From the NCBI RefSeq assembly GCF_033807575.1, contig NC_084718.1:20043991-20107990 (forward strand): 64,000 bases of DNA. Direction: 5' to 3'. Shown here piece after piece: positions 1-11,009 of this stretch. Source of the DNA: Cydia pomonella (Eukaryota; Arthropoda; Insecta; Lepidoptera; Tortricidae). Every line of letters begins with the position of its first letter. The first letter of the stretch is position 1. Both the position numbers and the translations under genes were made by a program. The notes under the pieces were generated by a model. The model was not told where the DNA came from, made no database searches, and worked only from the letters and a program-made list of their open reading frames with translations.

Positions 1-398
1 TACCATTAAAGAAGGAGTAATGTTTATTGTCTGAATACAAGTTTTGATACGTTTTAACTTTAACCTTTTGTTTTAGTTAATGCACTCTAAATTTAATCGT
101 TTGATTGTTTCTTGACTGCTTTTTTAGTAAAGCTGTCATTGTGTTGTCTTAGCAATTTCCATGCATCCTTTACTACCAATTTCAATTCTTTTCTATAAAA
201 TCGTTTTGTACTACTCGACTTTTGAGCGACTACCATTTACCTACTATCACAAATAGTAAAAATGATCTTATTGGAATTCAGTTAAGTCAGTTTTCTTAAG
301 TAAGCCCACACGTCTTAACCCTAGCTCCCAGCGAAGTGCTAAACGACTGCTATTATAGGCAAAAATCAGAATAAGCGGCGTGATTGTCTTTTGAAACA

Positions 399-732
399 CT
401 TCTTCTTATCGTGTGGGTTGTAAGATTGATGTACCTTAAAAACCCTGGTGTTAGAGTTATTGAGTCGCCAAAGGCCTCTGACATGGCTCTCATGACGAGC
501 ACCACCGGATAGATAGCAGCCGGGACCAACGACTTTACACCGTGCCTTCCGAAGCACAGAATCATCTTACTTTTCGGACAATCAGGTGATTCAGCCTGCA
601 ATGTCCTAGCCAAACCGGGAATAGTCTCACAAAGTCACAAAGCGACTTTTGCTTGACAGTGTCCCCACCGGGATTCGAACCCGGAACCTCCGAATCGAGA
701 GACAACCGCTCTAACCATTAGACCACGGAGGC
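399..732 (-). mobile_element. SINE-A: tRNA-derived SINE with GAA tail
   Basis: The element runs right to left. Its tRNA-like head occupies 732-661 with a B-box-like GGTTCGAATCC, the body follows, and it ends near 399 in an AAGAAGAAG tail. A 10 bp duplication, ttgaaacact, flanks it exactly at 391-400 and 735-744, which marks a retrotransposed copy. Open frames across it are not genes. I recognise the body as a common lepidopteran SINE from memory; the duplication and head are seen directly. Confidence 0.85.
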
Positions 733-1365
733 TATTGAAACACTCATGCTCAAAGTGGCAATTCAAAATAGTTACCCAATCGGTAACCAGTTCTAGTCGA
801 CATTGCTTAATCTCGTGGACAGTTGTGACACTATCAAAACCATCAGGAATCATTTTAGTGGTAAAATCTAGATGAATTTATGAATATTTAGTCAAAATAT
901 AATTTGGCGCCCTATTATACGGCCACAAATAAAGGATACTTACACGATAGATTCGTCAGCCCAGACGGGCGTATAAAAATCAGAAAAAATAGAAGAAACT
1001 ACACAATGATGACTAAATTACTGTAAAATTAAAGTATTTCGCATTATTAACAGTATTTCCACCTTTCATGATTAAATTATCGAATAGAAAAAAAAAATGA
1101 ATTATACGACCATAAATCTCAAGTATTTTTCAAAAAATTTCAACCTATATGTCGGAAATTACTGTCGTGGTAAAGAGGCGTAACTACATAATTACCGCTT
1201 TTTAGAATACGTAGAACGACACTAGGCATGACACATGAAACAGACAGTAATTTAAATACTCTATGCAAAATTGTAGAACATTCGGTACATTGTAACAAAA
1301 GTTATTCAGTTTTTTGTCTCTCCTGAAAAGTAGGGTTCTTGCTTATACGCCCCTTTAGCATGAAG

Positions 1366-1478
1366 CCCTCGATATATTATATATATCGTTGTCTAAGTAC
1401 CCTCAACACAAGCCTTATTGAGCTTAGTGTGGGACTTAGTCAATTTGTGTAATAATGTCCTATAATATTCATTTATAT
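1366..1478 (+). mobile_element. SINE-B, 5'-truncated copy
   Basis: Matches the 3' half of the SINE-B copies at 2156 and 14614: the block around atcgttgtctaagtaccc, then cttattgagctta, ending in an AT-rich ataatattcattta tail. The tRNA-like head is missing. Confidence 0.75.
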
Positions 1479-1789
1479 CAAATCATACAAGAAATGTACA
1501 GAACGTGTAGAAGTACAACAATAAGGACTTTCAACAAACAATATTATCAACCCATAGCTAATATATAGCACAGTAAATCATTTCGTTTAACCGATTGAGT
1601 AAAAGTGCGTCATGTGGTGATAAATTTGCAAGCTGATAGCGGTTTAATGCGCTGTTTACTAACCGGTTTGAACGCGTCTGCTTCGATAAGGTATGACTGA
1701 ACTTTGTTTTTACCTATGTACTCATATTCCAGATATTAAATTGTTATTTTCATCACAACTGGTAAAGGCCCTCTTGATTAGAGACTAAG

Positions 1790-2052
1790 ACATTATTATA
1801 TTATTATATATTATAACGAGCCCATTGTGTCCCACTGCTGGGCAAAGGCCTCCCCCCTCTTCTTCCACTCATCTCGGTTTTGAGCTACGACCGACCAGTC
1901 CCTCAAAAAGGAGTCTAAGTTATCCCGCCATCGCCGACGAGGTCTGCCAGATCCCCGGTTTGACTCGTGGGGCACCCAATCCGTGGTTATCTTGGCCCAC
2001 AAGTCATTCGGCATGCGGCAGACATGCCCAGCCCAGTCCCACTTTAACTTGA
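1790..2052 (-). pseudogene. RTE-type LINE, C-terminal remnant
   Basis: Read on the minus strand, a frame from about 2052 to 1811 encodes a peptide with a GRPRRRWRDNLDSF motif followed by VVAQNRDEWKKR, and ends in QQWDTMGSL just before an AT/TAAT-rich simple tail at 1790-1815. This order (histidine-rich start, GRPRxxW, then AQDRxxW) is what I know from the C-terminus of lepidopteran RTE-clade reverse transcriptases. The reverse transcriptase core is absent, so this is a 5'-truncated dead copy. Confidence 0.75.
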
Positions 2053-2155
2053 CATTAAGATATTTATTAATAAAATTATAAATAATTTTACATTTGTATT
2101 TTGTGTACCTAATATAATGTGTATTGTGTGGACCATGTTGTCTATAAATAAATAC

Positions 2156-2385
2156 GACCCGTCTGGCGTAGTGGGTAGTGACCCTGCCTATGAAGCCGAT
2201 GGTCCCGGGTTCAATTCCTGGTAAGGGGATTTATTCGTGTGATGAGCATGGATATTTGTTCCTGAGTCATGGGTGTTTTCTATGTATTTAATTATTTATG
2301 AATATTTATATATTATATATATCGTTGTCTAAGTACCCTCAACACAAGCCTTATTGAGCTTACTGTGGGACTTAGTTTGTTTAGA
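2156..2385 (+). mobile_element. SINE-B, near full-length copy
   Basis: A tRNA-like head at 2156-2227 (ggcgtagtgggtagtg A-box region and GGTTCAATTCC B-box region) is followed by a body shared with at least seven other copies here (gagcatggatatttgttcc, then aacacaagccttattgag). It serves as a reference copy for the family in this window. Confidence 0.85.
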
Positions 2386-2396
2386 CTTAGACTTTT

Positions 2397-2548
2397 AGAA
2401 TGTTTCGCTAGCTCGGGTATCAATATTAACACGAGTGGTTAAATAACAACTTTGCCCCCTTGTAAAACTAATAACAATTTTACTAGAGGGCAAAGTTGTT
2501 GTTTAACTCCTCGTGCTAATATTGAAACCCGAGTAAGCGAAAGATTCC
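2397..2548. mobile_element. Palindromic MITE, about 150 bp
   Basis: Left arm gaatgtttcgctagctcggg pairs with right arm cccgagtaagcgaaagattc, and the pairing continues inward through the caactttgccc / gggcaaagttg segment, so almost the whole unit can fold into one hairpin. No coding capacity. Confidence 0.75.
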
Positions 2549-2762
2549 ATAATTGAATTGATTGGTTCGAAAAGTGATATCATGAGCGTTGCGAGGGTTT
2601 CTAGGTACGGGGTTAGCAAACTTTGCTACCATTGACAACAAAATTGAGGAAACAACTCAAAATTTGCGTAATTATTTTGCCTCTCCTGTGGATAAATATC
2701 TTTCTTATCAGTTATTGACGAATAAAGAGAGCTTTTATGAGATGGTGTTGTGAAAATACCTT

Positions 2763-2991
2763 TACAGTACATATGGTGCTAATTTATCGCACTAGTGCGA
2801 AAATTAGCATATTACGTTACTATATATCAAACATTTAAAGGGCCATATGTACTGTAAAACGTTGTACGATACATGTGCGCATAGGTAAATTACAACTCGT
2901 GTCGATTTAAAACACTCCCTTCGGTCGTGTCTTAATCTATCGCCACTCGTTTCGAATTTCCTACTTTTCGCACTTGTATCGTAATGTACTA
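2763..2991 (+). mobile_element. Family P (twin-hairpin repeat), copy 1
   Basis: Two adjacent palindromic parts. The first runs from acagtacatatgg to ccatatgtactgt. The second runs from gtacgatacatgtgcg to cgcacttgtatcgtaatgta. The same two-part unit recurs at 16402, 18143, 26703, 38403 and 52910, with fragments elsewhere. Confidence 0.8.
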
Positions 2992-3385
2992 TTGTTCAGC
3001 ACATCCTGCCTGAATAGATATAAAAATAGTAAGTATTGCCTAAAACTGCATGCAGGTAATAATAAAATTAAAATTAACAATGTAAAAATATAAATCATAG
3101 CGTCGTAAATAACAAAATATCATTTCATAAAAGTACCTATACAAAGGATTAATAATTGAGGTAGTCAAATCATTAGTTAGGTCAAATAATAGCTAAACTA
3201 ACATTATCAAGGAGCCTCTAGGAAGTCTAGGAAGACTTTAGGAAGTCAGGACACGAACTATATACCTACCTAACTAATTATGTACTTATACAAATATTCG
3301 CTACAAGATTTTATTAACACTATATACACAGATTTTTGTTATATGAGAAGCAGAAAAAATATAACTAAGTAAAAAAGGAAATTAC

Positions 3386-3700
3386 CTCAACAACACTATC
3401 ATTAGTACTATTCTGCAGATGCGTCGGCAAAAAATTCATATACGGATACAAAAACCACGTCGACTTGCCCCCGAGTCGAACTTTCGCCTTCTCCCTCCGA
3501 TGCGATGCGAAAATCGAATTCAATTTCTTTCGCAACTCCGCTATATCGCATTCGAATAGCCCCGCTAAGTCCGACCAGGCTTCGTACCTCGCTGTTTGGA
3601 CTCGGTACAATTCGTTTGTAGTATCCCAAAGTTCTGGTCTTTTCGCGTATTCTTGCATTAGTTTTATAACTAGACGGTTAGTCCACTCCATTTCTGACAT
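3386..3700 (-). CDS. MADF-domain protein, first coding exon (partial gene)
   Basis: From an ATG at 3700-3698 the minus strand encodes 105 residues with no stop. They hold nearly a whole MADF domain: NRLVIKLMQEY near residues 8-18, RPELWD near 21-26, an aromatic/charged stretch with the conserved AW near 41-42, an LRKKLNSI core helix, a basic RREKAKVRLGG segment, and STWFLYPYMNFL. MADF domains are Myb/SANT-like DNA-binding modules found in insect proteins such as Adf-1, so a nuclear DNA-binding role is inferred. The exon ends after a GAG codon at 3386 in phase 0, and the minus strand continues GTAATT, a good splice donor. A longer open frame runs into the intron and should not be used. The ATG is the first in frame after a GC-rich leader. 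Later exons, possibly with a BESS domain, were not found between 3385 and 1, so the gene is truncated by the window. Confidence 0.82.
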
Positions 3701-3965
3701 AATGTTTGACAGCGAACAAGTATGGCGGCCGCGATCACTGTCACACGAAATTAAAGAGTTGTTTTCAAGGTCGATGGAATTCTAAATTTAAACGCGCGAA
3801 CGTTCGTGTTCGCTGCGGGCCGGCTCGGTGCGACTGGCGAGGCGGGCGAGGTTCGGGTCGTTCGGGCGCGCTCGGCGAAGCTCGTTCGTTCGGTGACGTA
3901 GGTGATTGAATTTGTTTCGTTCCGTTGCGCTCGCTCGCTGTGCATTTGTTCAAGTGTTCGTAAGA
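3701..3965 (-). promoter_or_regulatory. CpG-rich promoter / 5' UTR of the MADF gene
   Basis: Directly upstream of the MADF start codon the composition jumps from AT-rich to strongly GC- and CpG-rich, with many cg dinucleotides between about 3793 and 3945, then falls back. No TATA box is evident. I read it as promoter plus 5' leader. The transcription start cannot be placed by eye, and small frames inside it are probably not translated. Confidence 0.5.
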
Positions 3966-4086
3966 TTTTAATTATTGAGCGAGTTTTTCATATTCTTTTT
4001 AGTTATTCGGAATTGAATGTGGTATTTGCCATATCAGAAAAGGTAAGTATAGTTCATTTTTCAATATTTTATAAATAGCCCCATTA

Positions 4087-4931
4087 GCGCTAGGTATTAA
4101 GTACTTTAAAAAAAAGTAATTAATACCTAGCGTTGTTGTAACACGTACATTATAATTTAAATCCATCAAACAATAGGGTTGTTTCCACCTACAAATCTTA
4201 GGGCAGAATTGTGTCCCAATAAATTCTTTTGGATTATAAGAACATGTTAAACTACTTTTAGGGGACCTGTAATGACCATATATTTTTGTAAATATTGAAT
4301 TTAAAATATCTTTTGGCACACGTCACGTGACCAAACTCGAAACGTCATCGAAGATACTGATGACGTCACAACTCTCGGATTGACACTGTTGACAGTTAGG
4401 CGATAAATAACAAATGAAAAATGTCAGTTGACAGCTCGTATCTTCTACGTGTGTATGTAGTTATCAAAACCGTAAACTGTGACGTCACACAATTTTCAAA
4501 GAGCGTTTTGGGCGCGAAAGCATTTGTCAAAATATATTTTGTTAATTTAACATATTTAAAGCCGTTTTTAGTATAAAAGTTGAATTTTAGGGCAACTTTT
4601 AGTTAATATAGAACGTAATACAAGCGTTTCAAAAAATTGGAAACAACCCTATTGAAAACTATTACAGATAAATGACATTTCTAATATCGATCGTCCGAGA
4701 TAGTACTTGCGTTTAGTAGCAAATGTATAAACTAAGCACTGATCAATATGTAAACAGGCCCTAAGGCAAGTGTACACTCTCGTAAGGGCCATCTCAGATA
4801 AAAAAAAAAACATTGATTATCTCCAAAATGGAGTTAATAAGAATACCGTATTGGTTTTTTTTTAGAAAGTTATTTAGGTAATTTAAGCTCAGACATACAC
4901 CCTTAAAATTACGGACTTTAAAAAACACGGT
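4087..4931 (+). mobile_element. Family Q element, copy 1, split by a family T element
   Basis: Flanks of the inserted T element match copy Q2 (15025-15492): gcgttgttgtaacacg before it, and gatcgtccgagatagtac, aacaggccctaaggcaag and gattatctcc after it, ending in an aaaaacacggt terminus near 4931. The left terminus is not preserved. A local hairpin (ctaggtattaagtac with taattaatacctag) sits at 4089-4131. Confidence 0.65.
4172..4653 (-). mobile_element. Family T element (about 480 bp MITE), copy 1
   Basis: Terminal inverted repeats AATAGGGTTGTTTCCA and TGGAAACAACCCTATT bound a 482 bp unit without coding capacity. It is the reverse of the copies at 6012, 26731 and 54236. It lies inside family Q; the uninterrupted Q2 copy reads aaacaattgaaaac at the matching site. 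It carries two TGACGTCA-type sites and a CACGTGA site. Confidence 0.85.
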
Positions 4932-4934
4932 TCG

Positions 4935-6010
4935 ATGTTTCGATACTTTCGATGATATAATTATTATTTATTCTTAGTATTTTTACTGGCATCTACCCTA
5001 TTCCTATGATATTATACACCAGTACCTAAAAAATGTGATTATATAATTCTCGAATCATACGAAATCAGTACATATTTAACCGATTGCAATACTACAGACT
5101 GCAAAAGACTTTTATTTCCCAAGAATATATAAAAAACAAAGAACAAAGAGCTTAACCTAAACAATCTATTTTCAAACGAAGCACTATTATTTCAAGACTG
5201 AGTAATCCAAGCCAAAACTCTTGTGAAACTCAACACATAAATAAATACATTTCCCAATCCAGTATGATTCTAAAATACGAATTTCATTACATTCCACCCT
5301 TCAACCCTCATACCACCCTCTCATTCATCCCCCAATGGGATAAAAACCAATATAATACGACCCGAGGTCCTACCGCGAACACCGAAGTTCACAAATTACG
5401 GAAATCTTTCTCTGTCACTCTAAGTACACCGTAGATGGAGTAAAAGAGAAAGACGCCTAACTACTAACTTAGAGATCTACCTATTATCGTCACTGCTTCC
5501 AGCTCAAGATATTTCGGTTTGTACTAACAGTTCAGAGAGCTCTGATTATGAAGGATTTATATGAATAAAAGGGTCTGCTTATAATGGTTATGTTATGGCA
5601 TGACCTTGAGTTTATAGACTAGAATCGATAAGTAGATATCTACGTTTGCTAGTCAGACCAAGCTAAGATGGCAACCATTTTGTTAGCCCATAATTTTATA
5701 GAAGTTTGACGTTTAAAATAACACTTGCACTGTCTGGCTGGGCTGTCAAAATCATCATTTGAAAATTTAAAGTATACCAACCCATATAAGGAAACTACAC
5801 AAACTTCCTTCCACAAACTTTCTCATCAGTTTTAGAACAATCAAGAAAACCTGGTGTAGTGAAAAAATACATTTTTATTTATTTAAATACACAATAAGAA
5901 ATACACAGCATAATGCTTTTTACATATTTTTTCGCCAAACTGCTTGACAGTTTGTTGGCGAACGGTAGCACACAGCAACACACTTACCTGACCAGTCCTT
6001 GGGCCTTATC
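4935..6010. other. No gene seen; small repeat fragment at 5385-5440
   Basis: AT-rich with stops in all frames. The stretch around 5385-5440 (caccgaagttcacaaatta, then tctttctctgtcactct) matches 11173-11230 and the palindrome at 61411, so a piece of that element lies here. Confidence 0.5.
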
Positions 6011-6011
6011 T

Positions 6012-6463
6012 AATAGGGTTGTTTCCAATTTTTTGAAACGCTTGTATTACGTTCTCTATTAACTAAAAGTTGCCCTAAAATTCAACGTTTATGCTAAAAA
6101 CGGCTTTAAATGTATTAAATTAACAAAATATATTTTGACAGATGCTTTCGCGCCCAAAACGCTCTTTGAAAATTGTGTGACGTCACAGTTTACGGTTTGA
6201 CACACTACATACACACGTAGAAGATACGAACTGTCAACTGACATTTGTCATTTGTTGTTTATCCCCTAACTGTCAACAGTGTCAATCCGAGAGTTGTGAC
6301 GTCATCCTAATCTTCAAAGACGTTTCGAGTTTGGTCACGTGACGTGTGCCAAAAGATATTTTAAATTCAATATTTACAAAAATATGGCCATTACAGCCAT
6401 TACAGGTCCCCTAAATTGGGATACAATTCTGCCCTAAGATTTGTAGATGGAAACAATCCTATT
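6012..6463 (+). mobile_element. Family T element, copy 2 (internally shortened)
   Basis: Both terminal repeats are present (right end reads caatcctatt). Compared with 54236-54718 it lacks about 40 bp near 6412, between tcccctaaa and ttgggatac, and has a duplicated gccattaca at about 6385-6400. The TGACGTCA and CACGTGA sites are kept. Confidence 0.85.
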
Positions 6464-6879
6464 GCAACAAGGTTCAAAACATCAAACTTGATGATTATTT
6501 CCCCGCGTTTCAATATAACCAAGTTTATTGGTACTACAAGGATCAAGAATCAGGCAAAAGGCTATCCGATGACCCAAAAACCTGTTACAGTATAGACTGT
6601 CCGATAATACAAACAATAAAATATCGTTATCAATAGACCGACTCACGCGCAGGGTTCAACCGAAGCAGTTTCAACCGGTATTCGAATGCCCTGCTAACGC
6701 ACTTTTATCAATACGATACGCCTTTATGTAGCTTATTTATGGATTAATATAGTGTTGTTTATTTATTTTCATCACACTTGCTCGAAAAAGATCTTATTTC
6801 ATGCAGGTGTACTGAAGTTCAAAGGCCTATATTGTTCCCCGGGAGTTATGGATTGTGAAAAAAAAGCCATAACTCCTTT

Positions 6880-7158
6880 TTAGGGTTCCGTACCCAAAGG
6901 GTCAAACGGGACCCTATTACTGAGACTTCGCTGTCCGTCTGTCACCAGGCTGTATCTCATGAACCGTGATAGCTAGACAGTTGAAATTTTCACAGATGAT
7001 GTATTTCTGTTGCCGCTATAACAACAAATACTAAAAACAGTATAAAATAAATATTTAAGGGAGGCTCCCATACAACAAACATTTTTTTTTGCCGTTTTTA
7101 TAAATAATGGTACGGAACCCTTCGTGCGCGAGTCCGACTCGCACTTGCCCGGTTTTTA
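6880..7158 (-). repeat. Family Z dispersed repeat, copy 1
   Basis: Bounded by agggttccgtaccc on the left and the reverse complement of a cgggcaagtgcgagtcggac block on the right; between them lie gagatacagcc- and gaaatacatca-type blocks, reversed, shared with 22465-22675 and 56008-56225. I recognise it as a very common lepidopteran repeat whose class I cannot assign. Confidence 0.7.
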
Positions 7159-7159
7159 T

Positions 7160-8100
7160 TTTTTATTACGCCACTTATTCATAGAAACCAAGTGCCATAA
7201 ATGAGAACTTTTAAAATACTTATAATTTAATATTTTTGTCTATGCATAAAATTATTTAATTTGATTAATTTAAAAGCCGTTTAAAAATATTTTTACATAA
7301 GTAGGTAATTTTCAATCGTGGCTTCGAGGCCTAACCTGAATTACAAAATGGCGGACGAATGTTTGATATGTCACCGTATTTAAGAATTATTTCGCTTAAA
7401 ATTTAGTTTTTAATTCGCAAGTGTGATTACAAACTTTGTGTAACTCCGGGGGTAAGAATATTGTAAAATTTCACTTACTCCCCCTTGTTGCACAATGATC
7501 TATTTCCTTTATGCGTCTTGTAGACTGGTTTTGTGTAACGAAAAAAAGTTTTTTTTTTTTAAGAAATCTGAAACGTGGCCATGCAGTAACATATGATCAC
7601 GCGCATATTGTCAAAAATGTATTAAGAGCTAACGAGGATGCCCCCTAGCATGATGGAATACCTTCATGCGTTTTAGCCGTTAGCTTACGGATTGCGCGGT
7701 TCAGTTGCGTCAGGCGGGCGTGAAAGTTGCGTCAGTTTTCACCAATATGATTCACTTAGCTTACTATTCATACTCATGTAATGATACATTTCATACTATT
7801 CTTACTTTTAAAATATAGGACAATGCTGTTCCTAAATTATATATTTTTAAATGTGAATTGAAAATGTATGGAATATGATACTTATGTGTAACGTTGCAAA
7901 TAATGTTGTCAATGTCCAAATTTGTTATAAATTCGAGAATTTTCGTTTTGCCCTATGTTTGACTGGTAAATAATGCTTTAAGAGGAAAGAATAGCTTTGC
8001 GATCCTAGCGAAATAAGTAACAGTACTTTCTCTATGAAATTTTCCACTAACTAAATCTTAACAAATCACTTTGATTTTGATGTCGATCGCTTCAGTATAA
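7160..8100. other. No gene established
   Basis: Mostly AT-rich. A short imperfect hairpin (ctccgggggtaag with cttactccccc) lies at about 7445-7490. A strong-context ATG at 7349 opens a 10-codon frame and is discussed in the findings only. Confidence 0.4.
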
Positions 8101-8104
8101 TATA

Positions 8105-8538
8105 TTCTACTTTACCAGGTTCTTTGACGGTACTAGGGAACATATATAAGAGAGCAGTAATACCAGCTTTAATGTATGGATCCGTATGCTGGGCCACGCG
8201 AAAATCTGACGAACAAAACTCCATGTCACAGAAATGAAGATGCTAAGGTGGTCTGGCGGTGTAACGCTCAAAGATAGAGCCAGGAACGAGCACATAAGGG
8301 GAACTGTTAAAGTAGCGTGTATCACTGACAAACTCCAGGAAAATCGCCTACGATGGTACGGTCATGTCATGGGGCGAAACAAAGAGCACATGACGAGGGT
8401 CGTCATGGAAATCGAAGAACCAAAAGAGGTCCAGGTCGCCGTCCGACGACCTGGATGGGAACCATTTCCAAGGGCATGTAGACGACGGATTTAAAACCCG
8501 AAATTGCACAAAAACGCCCAGAATATCGTCTTAGGACT
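8105..8538 (+). pseudogene. RTE-type LINE remnant, left part (split by hAT)
   Basis: Frames read PALMYGSVCWA, then after a shift VTEMKMLRWSGGVT, ARNEHIRG and RLRWYGHVMGRNKEHMTR, ending EIAQKRPEYRLR. These are hallmark blocks of the RTE reverse transcriptase C-terminus (ALxYGxECW, EMxMLRW, RNEYIRG, RWYGHVxRR). The frame resumes at 10394 after the hAT insertion. Frameshifts and stops show it is dead. Confidence 0.8.
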
Positions 8539-10385
8539 AGGGAATGCAATAACCGGGCGTTTTTCATTACCGGTAATTTACCGACGCGAGGTCCCACTAA
8601 CCGGTTAACCGGTAAATTACCGGTTATACGTTTATGAAATAAAAAACATTGATTTTGCTTTATTATTGATTGTGTCCTTATTTTCGTCAGTAACCTTTAA
8701 AAGTAATCAACAGCACGTTATAGAAACATCGACAAAACAAAATAATGAAAATAAACATTAAACAAGATATATTTACTAATCATATTAAATAAAAAATCAA
8801 ACATGTATCATTTCAAAGCGAAATGAACTTGTACATTAAATAAGCAACATCAAACTTTTTTAATTCTTTAAAAATCGCAGTAATCAAAGGGTAACAAAAA
8901 TTATAACTAAAGAGTGACAGTCGTCATTTAAATGTCATACAAGTTTGCATTTACTCATCTATCAATATAATATTGTTATTAAAGTAACTAAAACCGTAAT
9001 CAACATTCATTAAAATATAGTAAATATAAGAAAAAATTAACAGCAAGATTAGTTTCATATCATTTTAACACTAGTTACTTTAAAATTGCACTTTAAGAGG
9101 CCGTTATCGATTTTAGTCGCAAAAATGTCAAATTGATAGATTAAGCGCATGAAATTGTACACCTTTTGTTAATTATTAAAAATAACAAGTACTGGTTTCT
9201 TTTAGCACGTCTTGTTATCTTTCATTATAATAATTTTTTTTTTTTAAAACAGACTCACTTAATTAGTAATGTTTTTTTTCCTGATGTACGTTTAGGTAAA
9301 CGCGCGAAAAGCAGTGCTTTTGTCGATCGTATTTGTAAATTTCGTTAAGTTTAGACTGCTAAAAATGGTAATTTTGTATTACACATATTCTGTACTTCAA
9401 CTTTAATAAACTACATTTTTGTTACTATAAATTTGAAGTAGTGTAAATGAAAGTTAGACGAAATCAATTTTCTCCAGAAATTACTTCAAAACAAGTGACA
9501 ATTTCTCTGAAAATTGACTTAATTTCAACGTAATTTTGATACTTAAACAATCTACAACATTTGCTGAAACTGTTCTTATACATCATTTTGTATAATTGAC
9601 TACCATAATTTATATGAATTTTTAAAAACTATCCCTTCTCGTCACCTATTACCGGGGACGCACGCTTGCGACCTCATTATTAAAGGCAAGATGAAAAAAC
9701 GTGCTAATAGAAACCAATACTTGTTATTTAGATATTACGTAACAAAAGGTGTACAATTCCAACGACTAAATCTATCAATTTAAAATTTTTGCTCTAAAAT
9801 CGTTACCGGGCTCTTAAGATAGGAGTTGGAATCAGGAACATGTCATCATCAGATCATTCTGTTAATTATATATGAAATAATTGCGTTTGTTAAATATCTA
9901 GGCGATTAATTAGAACGTTGCTTAGACATTCGTGAACGATATCTTGAACACAAGTAACCAGCGGTAGAAAATGTTCTTTCGCATTCCACACTTGTCGGAC
10001 ACTACAGACTAAAACAAAGGACACCGAACATGCGGAACTGAAGGCGGGTCGGGTAAGGGTGGCGAGAAGGGAAAGGGCGAGGGATTAGCGACCACTCATT
10101 TGTCACAAAACATTGCTTCCTAGTTCCTACTTCGACGAGATCATAAGATGCAGAAAAGTAAGTATTTTAAGTGTCTCTTCGTAATCGTAAACCGTAGTAA
10201 TTGTTTTTTTTTGTAAGTACGAAGACATAGATGGGCTAATTCAACAGGTTGTTACATTTTTATTTGCCTATACAACGTTCGGTAAATTCCCGGTTACGGC
10301 TGGAAGTTACCGGTATTTTACCGACTGTAATATTGGTCAAATTACCGGGTAACCGGTTAACCGGTTAACCGGTTAGCATTCCCTA
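8539..10385. mobile_element. hAT-like DNA transposon, 1847 bp, non-autonomous
   Basis: Ends are TAGGGAATGC on the left and GCATTCCCTA on the right, a perfect 10 bp inverted repeat with the TAGGG start typical of hAT elements. It is flanked by an exact 8 bp duplication, cttaggac, at 8531-8538 and 10386-10393. Many AACCGG / TTACCGG motifs crowd both subterminal regions (8546-8630 and 10270-10375), as expected for transposase binding sites. No transposase frame is visible. Removing it restores a continuous RTE reading frame across the site. Confidence 0.88.
9097..9813. mobile_element. TTAA-flanked inverted-repeat element inside the hAT
   Basis: Left arm (about 9097-9225) and right arm (about 9690-9813) are imperfect inverted repeats over some 125 bp, including aaattgtacaccttttgtta and its complement. 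TTAA lies at both edges (9093-9096 and 9814-9817), the target of piggyBac-type transposition, though the GAGGCCG terminus is not the usual piggyBac end. No transposase. Confidence 0.7.
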
Positions 10386-10393
10386 CTTAGGAC

Positions 10394-10450
10394 TAGGAGG
10401 GCTGACCCCAAGGGACATGGGAAATAGGCTCGGGACAACGTAGGTAGTTA
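10394..10450 (+). pseudogene. RTE-type LINE remnant, right part (after hAT)
   Basis: Continues the frame from 8538 as TRRADPKGHGK and a stop. The RRADPK block matches the C-terminus of the RTE remnant at 31031-31271, which confirms that the hAT element split one LINE copy. Confidence 0.75.
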
Positions 10451-10524
10451 GACCACCATGATTGAAAAGGGCAATTCATCTACATTTTTGATATTTCCAA
10501 AAATTATAGAAAGCTGATTACTGG

Positions 10525-11007
10525 TTTAACGATATTCTTTGCGACACTAGAATGTCGATTCAGGTAAAAGAGAAAGTTTATAAATCAGGTGTCAGACCTG
10601 CATTAATGTACGGGACTGAATGCTGGGATATTAAAAAGGTGCACGAAAACAAAGTCCATGTTGCAGAGATGAAGATGCTGAGATGGGCAGCAGGCGTAAC
10701 AAGACTCGCTAAAATGCGAAACGAGTATATCAGGGGGAGTTACAAAGTTGCGCCCATCACAGATAAGATCACCGAAAGCCGACTTAAGTAGATGGTATGG
10801 CCACATAATGAGACGTTCTGAAGATCACGTGGTCAGGAAGGCGCTGACAATACCATGCACCAGAAAAGGCAGTGGAAGACCCAAAACCACGTGGTTAGCT
10901 ACTATAACCCGCGACTTGAAGCGAGCCAAACTTACAGATGCGACAACCCAGGACAGACCGTCCTGGCGCCTTGAAGGTGGCAAGGAAGAAGAAGAAGAAA
11001 AAAAGAA
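10525..11007 (+). pseudogene. RTE-type LINE remnant with frameshift and GAA tail
   Basis: First frame gives KEKVYKSGVRPALMYGTECW, HVAEMKMLRWAAGVTR, MRNEYIRGSYKV and DKITESRL, then meets a stop at 10789. The next frame picks up at RWYGHIMRRSEDHVVRKA, KGSGRPKTTW and ATTQDRPSWR. A 4 bp insertion near 10785 (cttaagtagatgg where cttagatgg is expected) explains the shift. It ends in a gaagaagaagaag tail at about 10987. Clearly a separate copy from the one split by the hAT. Confidence 0.85.
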
Positions 11008-11009
11008 GG

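Noticed and set aside
661..732. tRNA gene on the minus strand
   Set aside because: The acceptor and D stems pair poorly and it is the head of a SINE with a target duplication; the same applies to 38431-38503, 2156-2227 and other SINE heads.
3465..3785. 106-codon plus-strand ORF
   Set aside because: It is the antisense of the MADF exon, which has the recognisable domain and splice donor.
8539..10385. Autonomous transposon with its own transposase
   Set aside because: The longest frame is about 60 codons and lies in the nested element; no transposase motif.
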